Part shown: piece by piece, positions 39,076 through 48,288 of the stretch
Numbering within the stretch: position 1 is the first letter of the stretch
Layout: every line of letters starts with the position of its first letter
NCBI RefSeq assembly: GCF_023586525.1
Contig: NZ_CP097763.1
Span: 186,001-250,000 of the forward strand
Reading direction: 5' to 3'
Source of the DNA: Candidatus Blochmannia vicinus
GTDB taxonomy: Bacteria > Pseudomonadota > Gammaproteobacteria > Enterobacterales > Enterobacteriaceae
Length of the DNA: 64,000 bases
Position numbers and translations under genes: made by a program
Notes under the pieces: model-generated
The model's input: only the letters and a program-made list of their open reading frames with translations
Databases searched by the model: none
Told to the model about the DNA's origin: nothing

Positions 39076-39396
39076 TCAATCCTCAGCATTAATTAAACAA
39101 GATGTATGCGTTGTTTCTGTAAGAAATACTACAGGAGGAGGGCATATATTTAACTTTTTACCTATTTTTTGAGTATTAGCATCATTAACATTACTAATTT
39201 TTGGAATAACATAATCATCATATGATACAGGCAATAAAATATCTAAATCTTCTGGTAAATTTAATTCTAATAAAGCTACAGTATCTAAATACTCTAAATT
39301 CCCACTAAGTTTACAACGATTTTCCTTATATAATATTTCAGAAGAACAACAAGCCGACAGAAATATCACACATAAAATCTCTAAAAAAGTTAACAT
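39076..39396 (-). CDS. bamC: Outer membrane assembly lipoprotein BamC, N-terminal region only
   Basis: The 106-residue product has a short hydrophobic start and a lipobox, FLSAC with the lipid cysteine at C16. From there it aligns with the first part of mature E. coli BamC: the YK..., SGNLEYLD, LPVSYDDYVIP and ICPPPVV segments match SGDEAYLE, LPVTSGDYAIP and IRPPAQP. E. coli BamC has 344 residues; both folded helix-grip domains are missing. What remains is the extended N-terminal region that in E. coli contacts BamD. Only 119 bp separate it from dapE, so no downstream fragment can exist. It follows dapA by 35 nt, as in E. coli. It may be functional or a slowly decaying gene. Confidence 0.82.
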   Translation of the reverse strand: MLTFLEILCVIFLSACCSSEILYKENRCKLSGNLEYLDTVALLELNLPEDLDILLPVSYDDYVIPKISNVNDANTQKIGKKLNICPPPVVFLTETTHTSCLINAED

Positions 39397-39431
39397 TACA
39401 ACCCTTATATAAATAATTACTTATGACTATA

Positions 39432-40316
39432 TTAAGTATAAAATAATTCTGAATCTATTAAAGCCTTCTTTAACACATGACGATCTACTTTAGATAAATA
39501 AGTCATAGGTAAACGTAAAGTATCACATGAAATTAATCCTAATTCTTTACAAGCCCATTTTACTGGTATAGGATTAGAATCAATAAATAACGCTTGATGC
39601 ACAGGCATCAAGCGTTGATTAATGTGTTGTGCATTTAAAAAATCTTTTTTGTTTGCTAATTTACATAAATCAGCCATTTCTTTTGCAGCAATATTAGCAG
39701 TAACAGAAATTACCCCAACTCCTCCCAGTTTTATAAAATCTAATGCGCTTAAGTCATCTCCACTTAATAAAATAAAATCTTCATGAACCAGCTGTTTTAA
39801 TTGATTAACTCTGTTTAAATTTCCTGTCGCCTCTTTAATCCCAATTATATTTTTTATCTTGGATAAACGAGAAACAGTACTCGGCACCATATCACAGCCA
39901 GTACGCAACGGAACATTATATAATATCTGTGGTAATTCTGTGCTTTCTGAAATAGCTTTAAAATGCTGAAATAACCCTTCTTGATTAGGACGATTATAAT
40001 AGGGTGTTACACTTAAACAAGCCGCTATATCGCTATTATTAAATTTATTAGTTAATAAAACAGCTTCTGCTGTCGAATTTGCGCCCGTACCCGCTATAAT
40101 TGGCAACCTACCATCACTAAACTCTAAAGTTTTCATGACCACGTCAACATGTTCTTCCTGTGTAAGCCCGGACATTTCCCCTGTCGTTCCGACAGAAACA
40201 ATAGCTGATGTACCACTGATTACATGATAATCAACAAGCTTTTTCAAACTTATCCAATCTACGGAACCTTTTAAATCCATTGGGGTTATTAAAGCAACTA
40301 TACTTCCAGTAAACAT
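39432..40316 (-). CDS. dapA: 4-hydroxy-tetrahydrodipicolinate synthase
   Basis: DapA condenses pyruvate with aspartate semialdehyde, the first step specific to lysine and diaminopimelate. The 294-residue protein (E. coli 292) has the Schiff-base lysine in [12 protein letters not shown] (about residue 161), [17 protein letters not shown] near 45, the tyrosine in [16 protein letters not shown], and [23 protein letters not shown]-type purines precede the ATG. It is followed by the shortened bamC. Confidence 0.97.
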   Translation of the reverse strand: MFTGSIVALITPMDLKGSVDWISLKKLVDYHVISGTSAIVSVGTTGEMSGLTQEEHVDVVMKTLEFSDGRLPIIAGTGANSTAEAVLLTNKFNNSDIAACLSVTPYYNRPNQEGLFQHFKAISESTELPQILYNVPLRTGCDMVPSTVSRLSKIKNIIGIKEATGNLNRVNQLKQLVHEDFILLSGDDLSALDFIKLGGVGVISVTANIAAKEMADLCKLANKKDFLNAQHINQRLMPVHQALFIDSNPIPVKWACKELGLISCDTLRLPMTYLSKVDRHVLKKALIDSELFYT

Positions 40317-40757
40317 GAATTATCATCTCCAATAAACTTAATATACAAGGTTTTTTACATTTAATAAGACCTGACTAAACAAGAGCAAACATAAACTTAT
40401 TTAATTTCATTTGAATAGAAAGTAATATTACAATTTTTATAGTTACATATTATAGTTATACTTATTTATGAATATACATATTATTTACCATTGTTTAATA
40501 ATTTTAAATGAATTAAAAATTATTTTCATTATATTTTTGATTATTAAGTAAATTATTATTCGTTAAGGATATATCCAATACTAAATAGTCATTTAAAACA
40601 ATCCTCTGTTATTTTTATGGTAATTTTTTAAATACCATCATATGTAGATATGAAACTCTTTTAAATAATTTAATTATATTATATACAAAATTTTAAAGTA
40701 GTATTAAAGTGTAATCAATTTTAAAAATTTATTAATTATTCAATGGAATATATTACT
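40317..40757. other. Divergent spacer dapA-bcp, no gene seen
   Basis: About 440 bp of AT-rich DNA containing the promoters of both genes. E. coli has gcvR here; no remnant was recognised. Confidence 0.5.
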
Positions 40758-41234
40758 ATGACATTATTGCAACCTGGAGATAAAGCACCTCACTTTATTT
40801 TACCTGATCAAGATGGTATTTTAGTCGATCTTTGTTTTTTTATAGGAAAAAAAGTTCTTATTTACTTTTATCCTAAAGCTATGACACCAGGATGTACCAT
40901 ACAAGCATGTAAATTAAGAGACAATATCGATATATTTAGGAAATTAGACGTAGAAATAATTGGAATTAGCAACGATAAACCAGAAAAACTTTTAAAATTT
41001 CATGAAAAAGAAATGTTACGTTTTACTTTACTTTCTGATGAACACTACAAAGTTACGAAGAAATTTGGAGCATGGGGAGAAAAAAAATTTATGGGGAAAA
41101 TATATAATGGAGTACATCGTGTTAGTTTTATAATAGATGCCACCGGCTCTGTAGAACAAGTATTTGCACATTTTAAACCTGTTGAGCATGACCAAATTAT
41201 ATTACGTTATCTAAATAATCAAATAATAACATAA
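40758..41234 (+). CDS. bcp: Thiol peroxidase of the BCP/PrxQ type
   Basis: Bcp reduces peroxides and helps protect against oxidative stress. The peroxidatic and resolving cysteines are both in MTPGCTIQACKLRD (about residues 45 and 50). LPDQDGILVDL, YFYPKAMTPG and GEKKFMGKIYNGVHRVSFIID are family hallmarks. The ATG at 40758 gives MTLLQPGDKAPHF and 158 residues (E. coli 156); an in-frame ATG at 40743 would add five residues but has no ribosome-binding site. Confidence 0.95.
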   Translation: MTLLQPGDKAPHFILPDQDGILVDLCFFIGKKVLIYFYPKAMTPGCTIQACKLRDNIDIFRKLDVEIIGISNDKPEKLLKFHEKEMLRFTLLSDEHYKVTKKFGAWGEKKFMGKIYNGVHRVSFIIDATGSVEQVFAHFKPVEHDQIILRYLNNQIIT

Positions 41235-41451
41235 AGTAAATAATTTTTCATATAACCCCGATATAAGCTATACCAACAGTACTACTTTAGTATATAAAAA
41301 TCAATACCATTAATATTTAATAATTGTTAATAATATATATACGTTCATAATATAAACATTTGTCATAAATAACATACTGAATTTATTTGTTAATAAAAAT
41401 ATATATATTTATATTAAATAAATAATTTTTAATTACATAAAAAATTATACA

Positions 41452-42078
41452 TTATTTAGTTCCAAATGTTTTATCACCAGCATCTCCAAATCCTGGAATA
41501 ATGTAACCATGTTTGTTAATTTTTTGATCTACAGAAGCTAAATATAATTCAATATCTGGATGTTTTTTTTCCAAGGCTTCAATGCCCTCCGGAGCTGCTA
41601 CTATCGACAAAACTTTTATATTATTACATCCAAATTTTTTTAATAAATCAATAGTAGCAATTATTGATCCACCAGTAGCCAGCATAGGATCTAACACCAT
41701 TGCCATACGTTCATTTATATTAGAAACTAATTTATGAAAATACGGAATCGGCTCAAGAGTAATTTCATTACGATAAATCCCTATTATACTAATACGTGCA
41801 CTTGGAAGATGCTTCAATACACCATTCATCATACCTAGTCCAGCTCTTAAGATTGGCACTACTGTTATTTTTTTGCCTTTAATACGCGCAATTTTTACTA
41901 ATCCACACCATCCTTTAATAGTTACTATTTCTACTTCTAAATCATCAGTAGCTACATAAGTTAATAAACTTCCTAATTCTGCAGATAACTCTCTAAAACG
42001 TTTAGTACTAATATCACAAATACGCATCAGTCCTAATTTGTGTTGAACTAATGGATGCCTAATCTCAACTATTTTCAT
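41452..42078 (-). CDS. upp: Uracil phosphoribosyltransferase
   Basis: Upp salvages uracil to UMP with PRPP. From the ATG at 42078 the protein is 208 residues, as in E. coli, and starts [16 protein letters not shown]. The PRPP-binding motif [17 protein letters not shown] (about residue 130) and the uracil-binding C-terminus [17 protein letters not shown] are intact. An in-frame ATG at 42096 would add six residues; a GGAG 12 bases before the shorter start supports the latter weakly. It fits with nupC as a nucleoside/base salvage set. Confidence 0.95.
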   Translation of the reverse strand: MKIVEIRHPLVQHKLGLMRICDISTKRFRELSAELGSLLTYVATDDLEVEIVTIKGWCGLVKIARIKGKKITVVPILRAGLGMMNGVLKHLPSARISIIGIYRNEITLEPIPYFHKLVSNINERMAMVLDPMLATGGSIIATIDLLKKFGCNNIKVLSIVAAPEGIEALEKKHPDIELYLASVDQKINKHGYIIPGFGDAGDKTFGTK

Positions 42079-42578
42079 ATCAATTTTATTCTCCATGAAA
42101 GTAAATTTTCAAATCTGAAAAGTTGTACTTTCTAATTACCATTTATAATAATATTCATAAATTTATGAAAATAAATATAAAATATTATTTAATTGATATT
42201 TGTAGAATAATAATGATAATATGGGAACCTATACAAAAATTGATTACATCATTTATTTTCTATATATAACATAAATCAAATCTTAATATTTAAGACATAT
42301 AATATAATTTGACTGGATATTATTGACTATTTGAACAAATAATTATCTTAAAAATATAAGAACATCATATCATAAACAATATAAAAATATTGTTTATGAT
42401 ATGATGTTCTTATATTTAATACAACTTTGGTAATAATCACTGATTTATACAACTCCTAAGTTTGTTTAATAAAAATAATTTTATTTAACAAACTATATAT
42501 ATTTACACAAAAATTTATGACAATTATATTAAATTATATTATTTTGTAACTCTTGAAATAAAGATACTAGTTATTTGT
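42079..42578. other. Divergent spacer upp-yfgG with a long hairpin
   Basis: About 500 bp; E. coli carries purM, purN, ppk, ppx and yfgF between upp and yfgG. None is recognisable. The only structured element is the 66-bp hairpin at 42352-42417. Confidence 0.5.
42352..42417. repeat. 31-bp perfect hairpin with AAAA loop
   Basis: Positions 42352-42382 and 42387-42417 are exact reverse complements, 31 bp each, around AAAA. The site is upstream of both flanking genes, so it does not terminate either; it may be a relic of a deleted neighbour's terminator or a cruciform-forming site. Confidence 0.85.
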
Positions 42579-42737
42579 ATGAAAAAAAAGAAAACAAAAG
42601 TACGTATTACTAAATGGGTATTATTCATCAGTTTTATGATATTATTTATCAGGTTAATATATGCTTCTATAAATGCCTGGAATTATAATAAAAACAACGA
42701 TAGGAATTGCTCCATTGTATCAAACAATAAATTATAA
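42579..42737 (+). CDS. yfgG: Small single-helix membrane protein, YfgG-like (DUF2633)
   Basis: A 52-codon gene. A basic N-terminus (MKKKKTKVRITK) is followed by one hydrophobic helix (about residues 13-29) and a polar tail. The segment WVLFISFMILFIRLIYASIN resembles, from memory, the core of E. coli YfgG (TRIVLLISFIFFFGRFIYSS), including the RxIY pattern and a following AW. In E. coli yfgG lies between upp and guaA, exactly as here, which supports orthology. No good ribosome-binding site is visible. The function is not established in the present analysis. Confidence 0.72.
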   Translation: MKKKKTKVRITKWVLFISFMILFIRLIYASINAWNYNKNNDRNCSIVSNNKL

Positions 42738-42853
42738 TTATTTAAATAAAAATACAATATTTACAACTAACCTTTATTAAAATAAAACTAACTAATTTTA
42801 CATTGCCTACCCATAAAAAATTATTATTATTATTTATCAAAACCCTATATAAT

Positions 42854-43480
42854 TTAAATTAACAAAGATAACCGCTTCTCTAAAATAAAATCCACAACAA
42901 ATTGTACCCCATGACCTATTTTTAAATTAGTAAAAGACCATGGCAATCCCTTTCTCATAAAATTAGTATCTCTAGCCATAATTTCTAAAGACGCCCCTAC
43001 GTACGAAGCCAAATCAATTTTATTAATTATTAAAAAATCAGAACGTGTTATACCTGGACCTCCTTTTCGAGGTATTTTATCACCTGCAGCTACGTCAATA
43101 ACATATAAATTTAAATCCGATAATTCAGGACTAAACGTAGCGCTCAAATTATCTCCACCGCTTTCAATAAAAATAATATCTAAATTCTTAAATCTATATG
43201 TTAGTTCTTCTATAGCTAATAAATTAATGGAGGCATCTTCACGAATAGCAGCATGAGGGCATCCTCCAGTTTCTACACCAATAATACGATCAGCCGATAA
43301 AGCGTTTGCATCTATTAAAATACGTTGATCTTCTTTAGTATAGATATCATTGGTTACCACTGCTAATTGATAATTATCTTTCATTTTTTTACATAAGACT
43401 TCAAGTAATGCAGTTTTACCTGTTCCTACTGGACCACCTACACCTATACGAAATGGTTGAGTATATTTTTTACGTAACAA
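42854..43480 (-). CDS. ureG: Urease accessory GTPase UreG
   Basis: UreG is the GTPase that drives nickel delivery into the urease active site. The 208-residue product has the P-loop [13 protein letters not shown] (residues 14-26), the metal-binding CPH motif in [34 protein letters not shown] and the guanine-binding NKIDL. The start is a TTG at 43480, with AAGGGA six bases before it. It is the last gene of the urease cluster and follows ureF by 75 nt. Confidence 0.96.
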   Translation of the reverse strand: MLRKKYTQPFRIGVGGPVGTGKTALLEVLCKKMKDNYQLAVVTNDIYTKEDQRILIDANALSADRIIGVETGGCPHAAIREDASINLLAIEELTYRFKNLDIIFIESGGDNLSATFSPELSDLNLYVIDVAAGDKIPRKGGPGITRSDFLIINKIDLASYVGASLEIMARDTNFMRKGLPWSFTNLKIGHGVQFVVDFILEKRLSLLI

Positions 43481-43505
43481 AACATATCCCTTTAATTAAA
43501 ATTAA

Positions 43506-43539
43506 TAAACATATAGCATATATATATGCTATATGTTTA
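43506..43539. repeat. 34-bp perfect palindrome between ureF and ureG
   Basis: Two 17-bp halves (43506-43522 and 43523-43539) are exact reverse complements without a spacer. It fills nearly half of the 75-bp gap between ureF and ureG and could form a stem in the mRNA that lowers or punctuates ureG expression. No U-run follows, so it is not a standard terminator. Confidence 0.75.
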
Positions 43540-43555
43540 GTCAAATCAAGTATTT

Positions 43556-44242
43556 TTAAGAACGAAATAATCGTGAGTACTGTGTTTCATGACAAGAAGA
43601 CGCTATAGATTGTAATAGAAAACTACTTCCTAATTCATGATCCATGATCATATCCGCCTTATTCCAAGCATTTGGAAAAAATTCCATTAAATATCTTAAC
43701 AACTTTTGAGCAGCTCTTTGTCCAAAAGGTATCAATTTCAATCCTGCCATTATAGAAGATTCTAACATATTATATGCATATCCCAGCGCTAAATCTCTTA
43801 AAGGAATGCCCCACATACATCCTAACCATGCTATAGACGCCAAACCGCTACGCTCTAAAGCTGATAACCAAATATCATCACGAGTAAGTGGGTACCACTG
43901 CAATATTAATTTTGTCATTGCTTGTCCGCGTTGGTTTTCTTCTAACCTAAACTCACGAGTATCACGATATGACAAAATTCTTAATACACATTGAAAAAAC
44001 CTAACTTCGTCTCTAATTTGAGTATAATAATAGCAACGCTTAAGCATAGGCCACTCTAAATAAATTAATGGCCCATCAATCCATTGTTTTTGCCATTCAG
44101 AAAAGGTTTCTACAGAATTTACCCAATTACACTCTACAGCCCACTCTAAACCTCGTGAATAAGCAAATCCTCCTAAAGGAAAATTAGAACTAATCAACTG
44201 CATTAAAGATAATAATGAATTTTCGTTCTGAGTAACACACAT
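43556..44242 (-). CDS. ureF: Urease accessory protein UreF
   Basis: UreF acts with UreD and UreG in the complex that activates apo-urease. The 228-residue all-helical protein shows LMQLISSNFPLGGFAYSRGLEWAVE at the N-terminus and a C-terminal half with IPFGQRAAQKLL, both usual for UreF. It is separated from ureC by 463 bp in which ureE would be expected. The ATG at 44242 is used; no strong ribosome-binding site is visible. Confidence 0.93.
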   Translation of the reverse strand: MCVTQNENSLLSLMQLISSNFPLGGFAYSRGLEWAVECNWVNSVETFSEWQKQWIDGPLIYLEWPMLKRCYYYTQIRDEVRFFQCVLRILSYRDTREFRLEENQRGQAMTKLILQWYPLTRDDIWLSALERSGLASIAWLGCMWGIPLRDLALGYAYNMLESSIMAGLKLIPFGQRAAQKLLRYLMEFFPNAWNKADMIMDHELGSSFLLQSIASSCHETQYSRLFRS

Positions 44243-44705
44243 AATACAATTAGGACAATATATTCATAAATTATTTATATAAATATTTCTTAAATTTTTC
44301 AATGATTATTAAATATAATAATACACATATACACAACTTATTATTATAATGTTATGAATACGTATATTTATCCAGCTACAAGATAAACAAAATATAAAAA
44401 TGTAGCAATTAATGCTTTATTATATAACAACAAGAATCTATCTAAATAAACTTGAAAAATTGTATCTATTACATATCTTGAATCTATAAATTTAATCGTA
44501 GAACACAACCATAAAATATAATTAAATGTAACTAAATATTGTAAACCACGCATATAACTATATATTTTATTACTATAATAATATATAGTAGCTCATAGCA
44601 ATTACTGATACTATCAGAATAAAAAATTAATTTTTAAACAATTAATAAAAATAATATTAAATTTTATGAATATATATATATTCAAGTACATAACGCTATT
44701 GCACA
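44243..44705. other. Gap between ureC and ureF; ureE missing
   Basis: In the Klebsiella-type order ureDABCEFG this is where ureE lies. The only open frame (44368-44553, minus) encodes 61 mostly hydrophobic residues with no histidine-rich tail and no UreE resemblance, so it is not called a gene. The stretch is probably the eroded remains of ureE. Confidence 0.6.
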
Positions 44706-46412
44706 CTAAAATAAAAAATAACGTTGCGACATAGGCAATGAATATGAAGGTTCACAAGTTAATAATTCTCCATTTGCACGTACTTGGTAAGTCTGAGGAT
44801 CTACCTCAATCATTGGTTGCCAGGAATTATTAATCATATGTTTTTTTTGAATATCTCTGCACTTATAAGCTTCGCCAATTAAACTAGTCAACTTTAAACG
44901 ATTTATTAATTCTGAATGATAAGCAACTTTAGACACAAACGTCATTCGTGTCGCATGTCTTGCATTACCATGTGCTCCAAACATTAATCGATAATGTACT
45001 GGTTGTGGAGTGGGTATAGAAGCATTAGGATCTCCCATAGTTGCAGAATTAATCATACCGCCTTTAATTATCATTTCTGGTTTAACTCCAAAAAAAACAG
45101 GAGACCATAACACTAAATCTGCTAATTTTCCTGTTTCAATGGAACCAACCTCATGAGAAATACCATGGGTTATTGCTGGATTAATTGTATATTTAGCAAT
45201 ATACCGTTTTACACGAATATTATCATTATATTTGTCATCACCTGATAATGAACCCCTTTGTAATTTCATCTTATGAGCTGTTTGCCAAGTACGTAGAATA
45301 ACTTCTCCAACTCGCCCCATGGCTTGAGAATCAGAAGAAATCATAGATAAAGCTCCAAGATCATGTAAAATATCTTCAGCAGCGATTGTCTCTTTACGAA
45401 TTCTAGATTCTGAAAACGCCATATCTTCAGGAAGATTAGGATTAAGATTATGACAAACCATCATCATATCTAAATGTTCATCTATTGTATTAATAGTATA
45501 AGGCATAGTAGGATTAGTAGATGATGGTAATACGTTATTAAATCCGCATATTCGTATGATATCTGGTGAATGTCCGCCACCTGCACCTTCAGTATGATAA
45601 GCATGTATTGTTCTTCCTTTAATCGCAGATAACGTATCTTCAACAAATCCTGATTCGTTTAAAGTGTCAGTATGTATAGAAACTTGAACATCAAAATTAT
45701 CGGCTACATTTAAACAACAATCAATAGCTGCAGGTGTTGCCCCCCAATCTTCGTGAATCTTTAAACCAATAGCCCCAGCAATTATTTGCTCTTCTAAAGC
45801 CATAGGTAAAGAGGCGCTACCTTTACCAGTAAGTCCGACATTAACAGGCAAGGAATCTGCTACCTGTAGCATACGAGATAAAAACCAAGGACCTGGGGTA
45901 CAAGTTGTTGCATTACTTCCTGTTGTTGGTCCAGTACCTCCTCCAATAAATGTAGTAATTCCAGAACATAATCCTTCTTCTACTTGTTGAGGACAAATAA
46001 AATGAATGTGAGAGTCAATACCTCCGGCAGTAACTATTTTACCTTCTGCCGATATTACATCTGTACCAGGTCCAATAAATATTGTCACATCTGGCTGTAC
46101 ATCTGGATTTCCCGATTTACCAATACCTGTTATACGACCATTATTTATACCAATATCTGCTTTTACTATCCCCCAATAATCAATAATTATTACATTAGTT
46201 AATACTAAATCAACACAATCTTTACTACTCATTTGCCCTTGACCCATACCATCTCGTATAACTTTACCTCCTCCAAATTTTACTTCTTCTCCATATACAG
46301 TAAAATCTTTTTCTACTTTTATCCACAATTCGGTATCAGCTAATCGCACCGAATCACCTATAGTTGGTCCGAATAAAGAAGCATACTCATGTCTAGATAA
46401 TATACTACTCAT
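44706..46412 (-). CDS. ureC: Urease alpha (catalytic) subunit
   Basis: UreC holds the two-nickel active site that hydrolyses urea to ammonia and carbamate. The 568-residue length equals the Klebsiella subunit (567). All key residues are visible: the nickel histidines in HIHFICPQQ, the carbamylated lysine in GLKIHEDWG, histidines in [11 protein letters not shown] and [13 protein letters not shown], the mobile-flap cysteine and histidine in MMVCHNLNP, and the aspartate in SSDSQAMGR. ureB ends two bases before it. The enzyme is expected to be active provided UreD, F and G suffice without UreE. Confidence 0.98.
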   Translation of the reverse strand: MSSILSRHEYASLFGPTIGDSVRLADTELWIKVEKDFTVYGEEVKFGGGKVIRDGMGQGQMSSKDCVDLVLTNVIIIDYWGIVKADIGINNGRITGIGKSGNPDVQPDVTIFIGPGTDVISAEGKIVTAGGIDSHIHFICPQQVEEGLCSGITTFIGGGTGPTTGSNATTCTPGPWFLSRMLQVADSLPVNVGLTGKGSASLPMALEEQIIAGAIGLKIHEDWGATPAAIDCCLNVADNFDVQVSIHTDTLNESGFVEDTLSAIKGRTIHAYHTEGAGGGHSPDIIRICGFNNVLPSSTNPTMPYTINTIDEHLDMMMVCHNLNPNLPEDMAFSESRIRKETIAAEDILHDLGALSMISSDSQAMGRVGEVILRTWQTAHKMKLQRGSLSGDDKYNDNIRVKRYIAKYTINPAITHGISHEVGSIETGKLADLVLWSPVFFGVKPEMIIKGGMINSATMGDPNASIPTPQPVHYRLMFGAHGNARHATRMTFVSKVAYHSELINRLKLTSLIGEAYKCRDIQKKHMINNSWQPMIEVDPQTYQVRANGELLTCEPSYSLPMSQRYFLF

Positions 46413-46414
46413 AA

Positions 46415-46723
46415 TTAATCCAATTTACCCATAATAGCTTTACAAAATCCATAAATTTTACATACACCTGCATATTTTACAAGATCTACAGTTCTAGACT
46501 GCCCTGGCTCAAAACGAATTGCTGTACCAGACGGAATATTTAAACGAAACCCACGAACAATAACTCTATTAAATTTTAAAGCAGTATTAACTTCATAAAA
46601 ATGAAAATGGGAACCAATCTGTATCGGTCTATCTCCATAATTAACAACAGTTACTAATACCCGCTGTCGTCCAACATTCAATTCTATATCCCCATCAGAA
46701 ATAAATAATTCACCTGGTATCAT
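46415..46723 (-). CDS. ureB: Urease beta subunit
   Basis: UreB is a structural subunit of the urease trimer of trimers. The 102-residue protein starts [16 protein letters not shown] and has [19 protein letters not shown] and [17 protein letters not shown], all typical. It is separated from ureC by 2 nt and from ureA by 26 nt. Separate A and B subunits are the usual enterobacterial arrangement. Confidence 0.97.
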   Translation of the reverse strand: MIPGELFISDGDIELNVGRQRVLVTVVNYGDRPIQIGSHFHFYEVNTALKFNRVIVRGFRLNIPSGTAIRFEPGQSRTVDLVKYAGVCKIYGFCKAIMGKLD

Positions 46724-46749
46724 GATAAAACATACTCATTTAATTGTTC

Positions 46750-47052
46750 TTAAATTATCGGGTCATGTATTGTAACCAATTTGGTGCCATCAATAAAGGT
46801 AGCTTCTACTTGTACATTAGTAATCATTTCAGGCACTCCCACCATGACTTCGTCTCTGGTTAATATATTCCTGCCTATATCCATTAATTCAGCAACATTT
46901 TTTCCTTCACGCGCTCCTTCTAAAATTACAGAACTAATCAACGCTATTGCTTCTGGATAATTTAATTTTAAACCTCGATTACGACGCCTCTCTGCTAACA
47001 ATGCCGCTGTAAATAATAATAATTTGTCTTTTTCACGGGGTAATAGCTTCAT
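46750..47052 (-). CDS. ureA: Urease gamma subunit
   Basis: UreA is the small subunit of urease. The 100-residue protein (family length 100) begins [23 protein letters not shown] and contains [21 protein letters not shown] and the C-terminal [14 protein letters not shown]. An AGAGAAC purine stretch lies before the ATG. It follows ureD by 15 nt. Confidence 0.97.
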   Translation of the reverse strand: MKLLPREKDKLLLFTAALLAERRRNRGLKLNYPEAIALISSVILEGAREGKNVAELMDIGRNILTRDEVMVGVPEMITNVQVEATFIDGTKLVTIHDPII

Positions 47053-47067
47053 TTATAAGTTCTCTAC

Positions 47068-47904
47068 TTATGTCAACCAAATACGAGGTAGCACCATTTT
47101 TCTTCCTATTACAAAAGGACGTATAGTATACCAAATATTACAAAGCAATTTTTTTAAACATTGATTATCATTACCTAATAATCGCACTACAAGAATGTTG
47201 TCTAATAAAGTAGCACCTCCTACTTGAAAATATTTAACCGATGTAATAAGTTTACGCACTATATCTAATATTTTTTCATCTGATGGAATTGCAAAAAGTA
47301 AAGCACTTATTTTAAATCCACCTAATTTCACAATACAATTCGATTCATTAATCTGCAATCTTTCCTGTAAACCAACAGAATTAGACAAACAAATATTTAA
47401 AAAAATATCTACTTCTTCGGGATATACACAAATACCTAATGATGAATTTACAAAACATGACATTTCAAATGATATTATTTTAGATTCTTGTTCTAAGATA
47501 AAAGTAGTATCTATTTTTGCTTTTGTTTTAGGAAAAAAAATACTGCTTTGAGGGACCCATTCCAAAGCAGTATTACGATCTAATGTAAATATATGCTTCT
47601 GAACCGCTCGGATACCATTACTACGATAAAATTTAGAAGAACCAGGTGTCGTTAATAATGCTCTACTTCCTGATTCTAATTTAACATCTAGTATCAATTT
47701 ATCACCTCCAACTAATCCACCAGGAGGATGCAATAAATATACATGTGGGGTATTATCATTTTTTGAATAAAAACTCTTTTTTACATAAAAAGGACCAGTG
47801 TGTTTACATTTAGTAAGCACACTGCGACCCTTCCGCAAAGCAAAATTTAACTCCAACTCTCCTAACCAACCATCAATAAAATTCTGAGATAATTTATTAT
47901 TCAT
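47068..47904 (-). CDS. ureD: Urease accessory protein UreD
   Basis: UreD (UreH) binds apo-urease and provides the nickel path from UreG through UreF. The product from ATG 47904 is 278 residues, close to the Klebsiella protein; the frame extends to 47958 but those extra residues have no counterpart. Conserved pieces are YLLHPPGGLVGGDKL, LLTTPGSSKFYRS, WVPQSSIFFP and the C-terminal VLPRIWLT, which matches Klebsiella. It is the first gene of the urease run. No good ribosome-binding site is visible. Confidence 0.93.
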   Translation of the reverse strand: MNNKLSQNFIDGWLGELELNFALRKGRSVLTKCKHTGPFYVKKSFYSKNDNTPHVYLLHPPGGLVGGDKLILDVKLESGSRALLTTPGSSKFYRSNGIRAVQKHIFTLDRNTALEWVPQSSIFFPKTKAKIDTTFILEQESKIISFEMSCFVNSSLGICVYPEEVDIFLNICLSNSVGLQERLQINESNCIVKLGGFKISALLFAIPSDEKILDIVRKLITSVKYFQVGGATLLDNILVVRLLGNDNQCLKKLLCNIWYTIRPFVIGRKMVLPRIWLT

Positions 47905-48288
47905 TAAAAATTTAATACAAAATACCTGTAACTGTAAAAAGTAAAATAAAAGCCACATATAAAATTACTTTTTTAATAAAACCCCATCTATTTATTATAC
48001 AACATAATGTAAGTATACTTACATATACCTTTTATTTCTCATATGAAAGCTTTATCATAAAACACTAATATACTATAAATTTTATATAAATAAACAATTT
48101 TTAGATACTCATATTTTATAAAAATTTGAATTTTATTAATATTTTGTCAACAATAAATAGATAAAAAAATTATATCTTATTCTTAATCACCGCAAATATA
48201 TACGCATCTCAAACTCTTCAATAGACAGATAGCATAAACCAACAAAAGTTATTAAAAACTTCTTAAATTTTCACAAGAGTACGCATAT
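47905..48288. other. Spacer guaA to ureD, probable urease promoter region
   Basis: About 380 bp on the minus strand between the guaA stop and ureD. It contains an 18-bp perfect palindrome (48007-48024) and a TTGACA at 48150-48145 (minus strand), but no well-spaced -10 partner was found. No gene was recognised. Confidence 0.45.
48007..48024. promoter_or_regulatory. 18-bp palindrome upstream of ureD, possible operator
   Basis: ATGTAAGTATACTTACAT is a perfect palindrome about 100 bp before the ureD start. It could be a binding site of a dimeric regulator or chance in AT-rich DNA. No known E. coli operator comes to mind. Confidence 0.3.

Noticed and set aside
44368-44553. 61-codon frame in the ureC-ureF gap, considered as a ureE remnant or a small membrane protein
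   Set aside because: No UreE features (no His-rich tail, no conserved core) and no ribosome-binding site.
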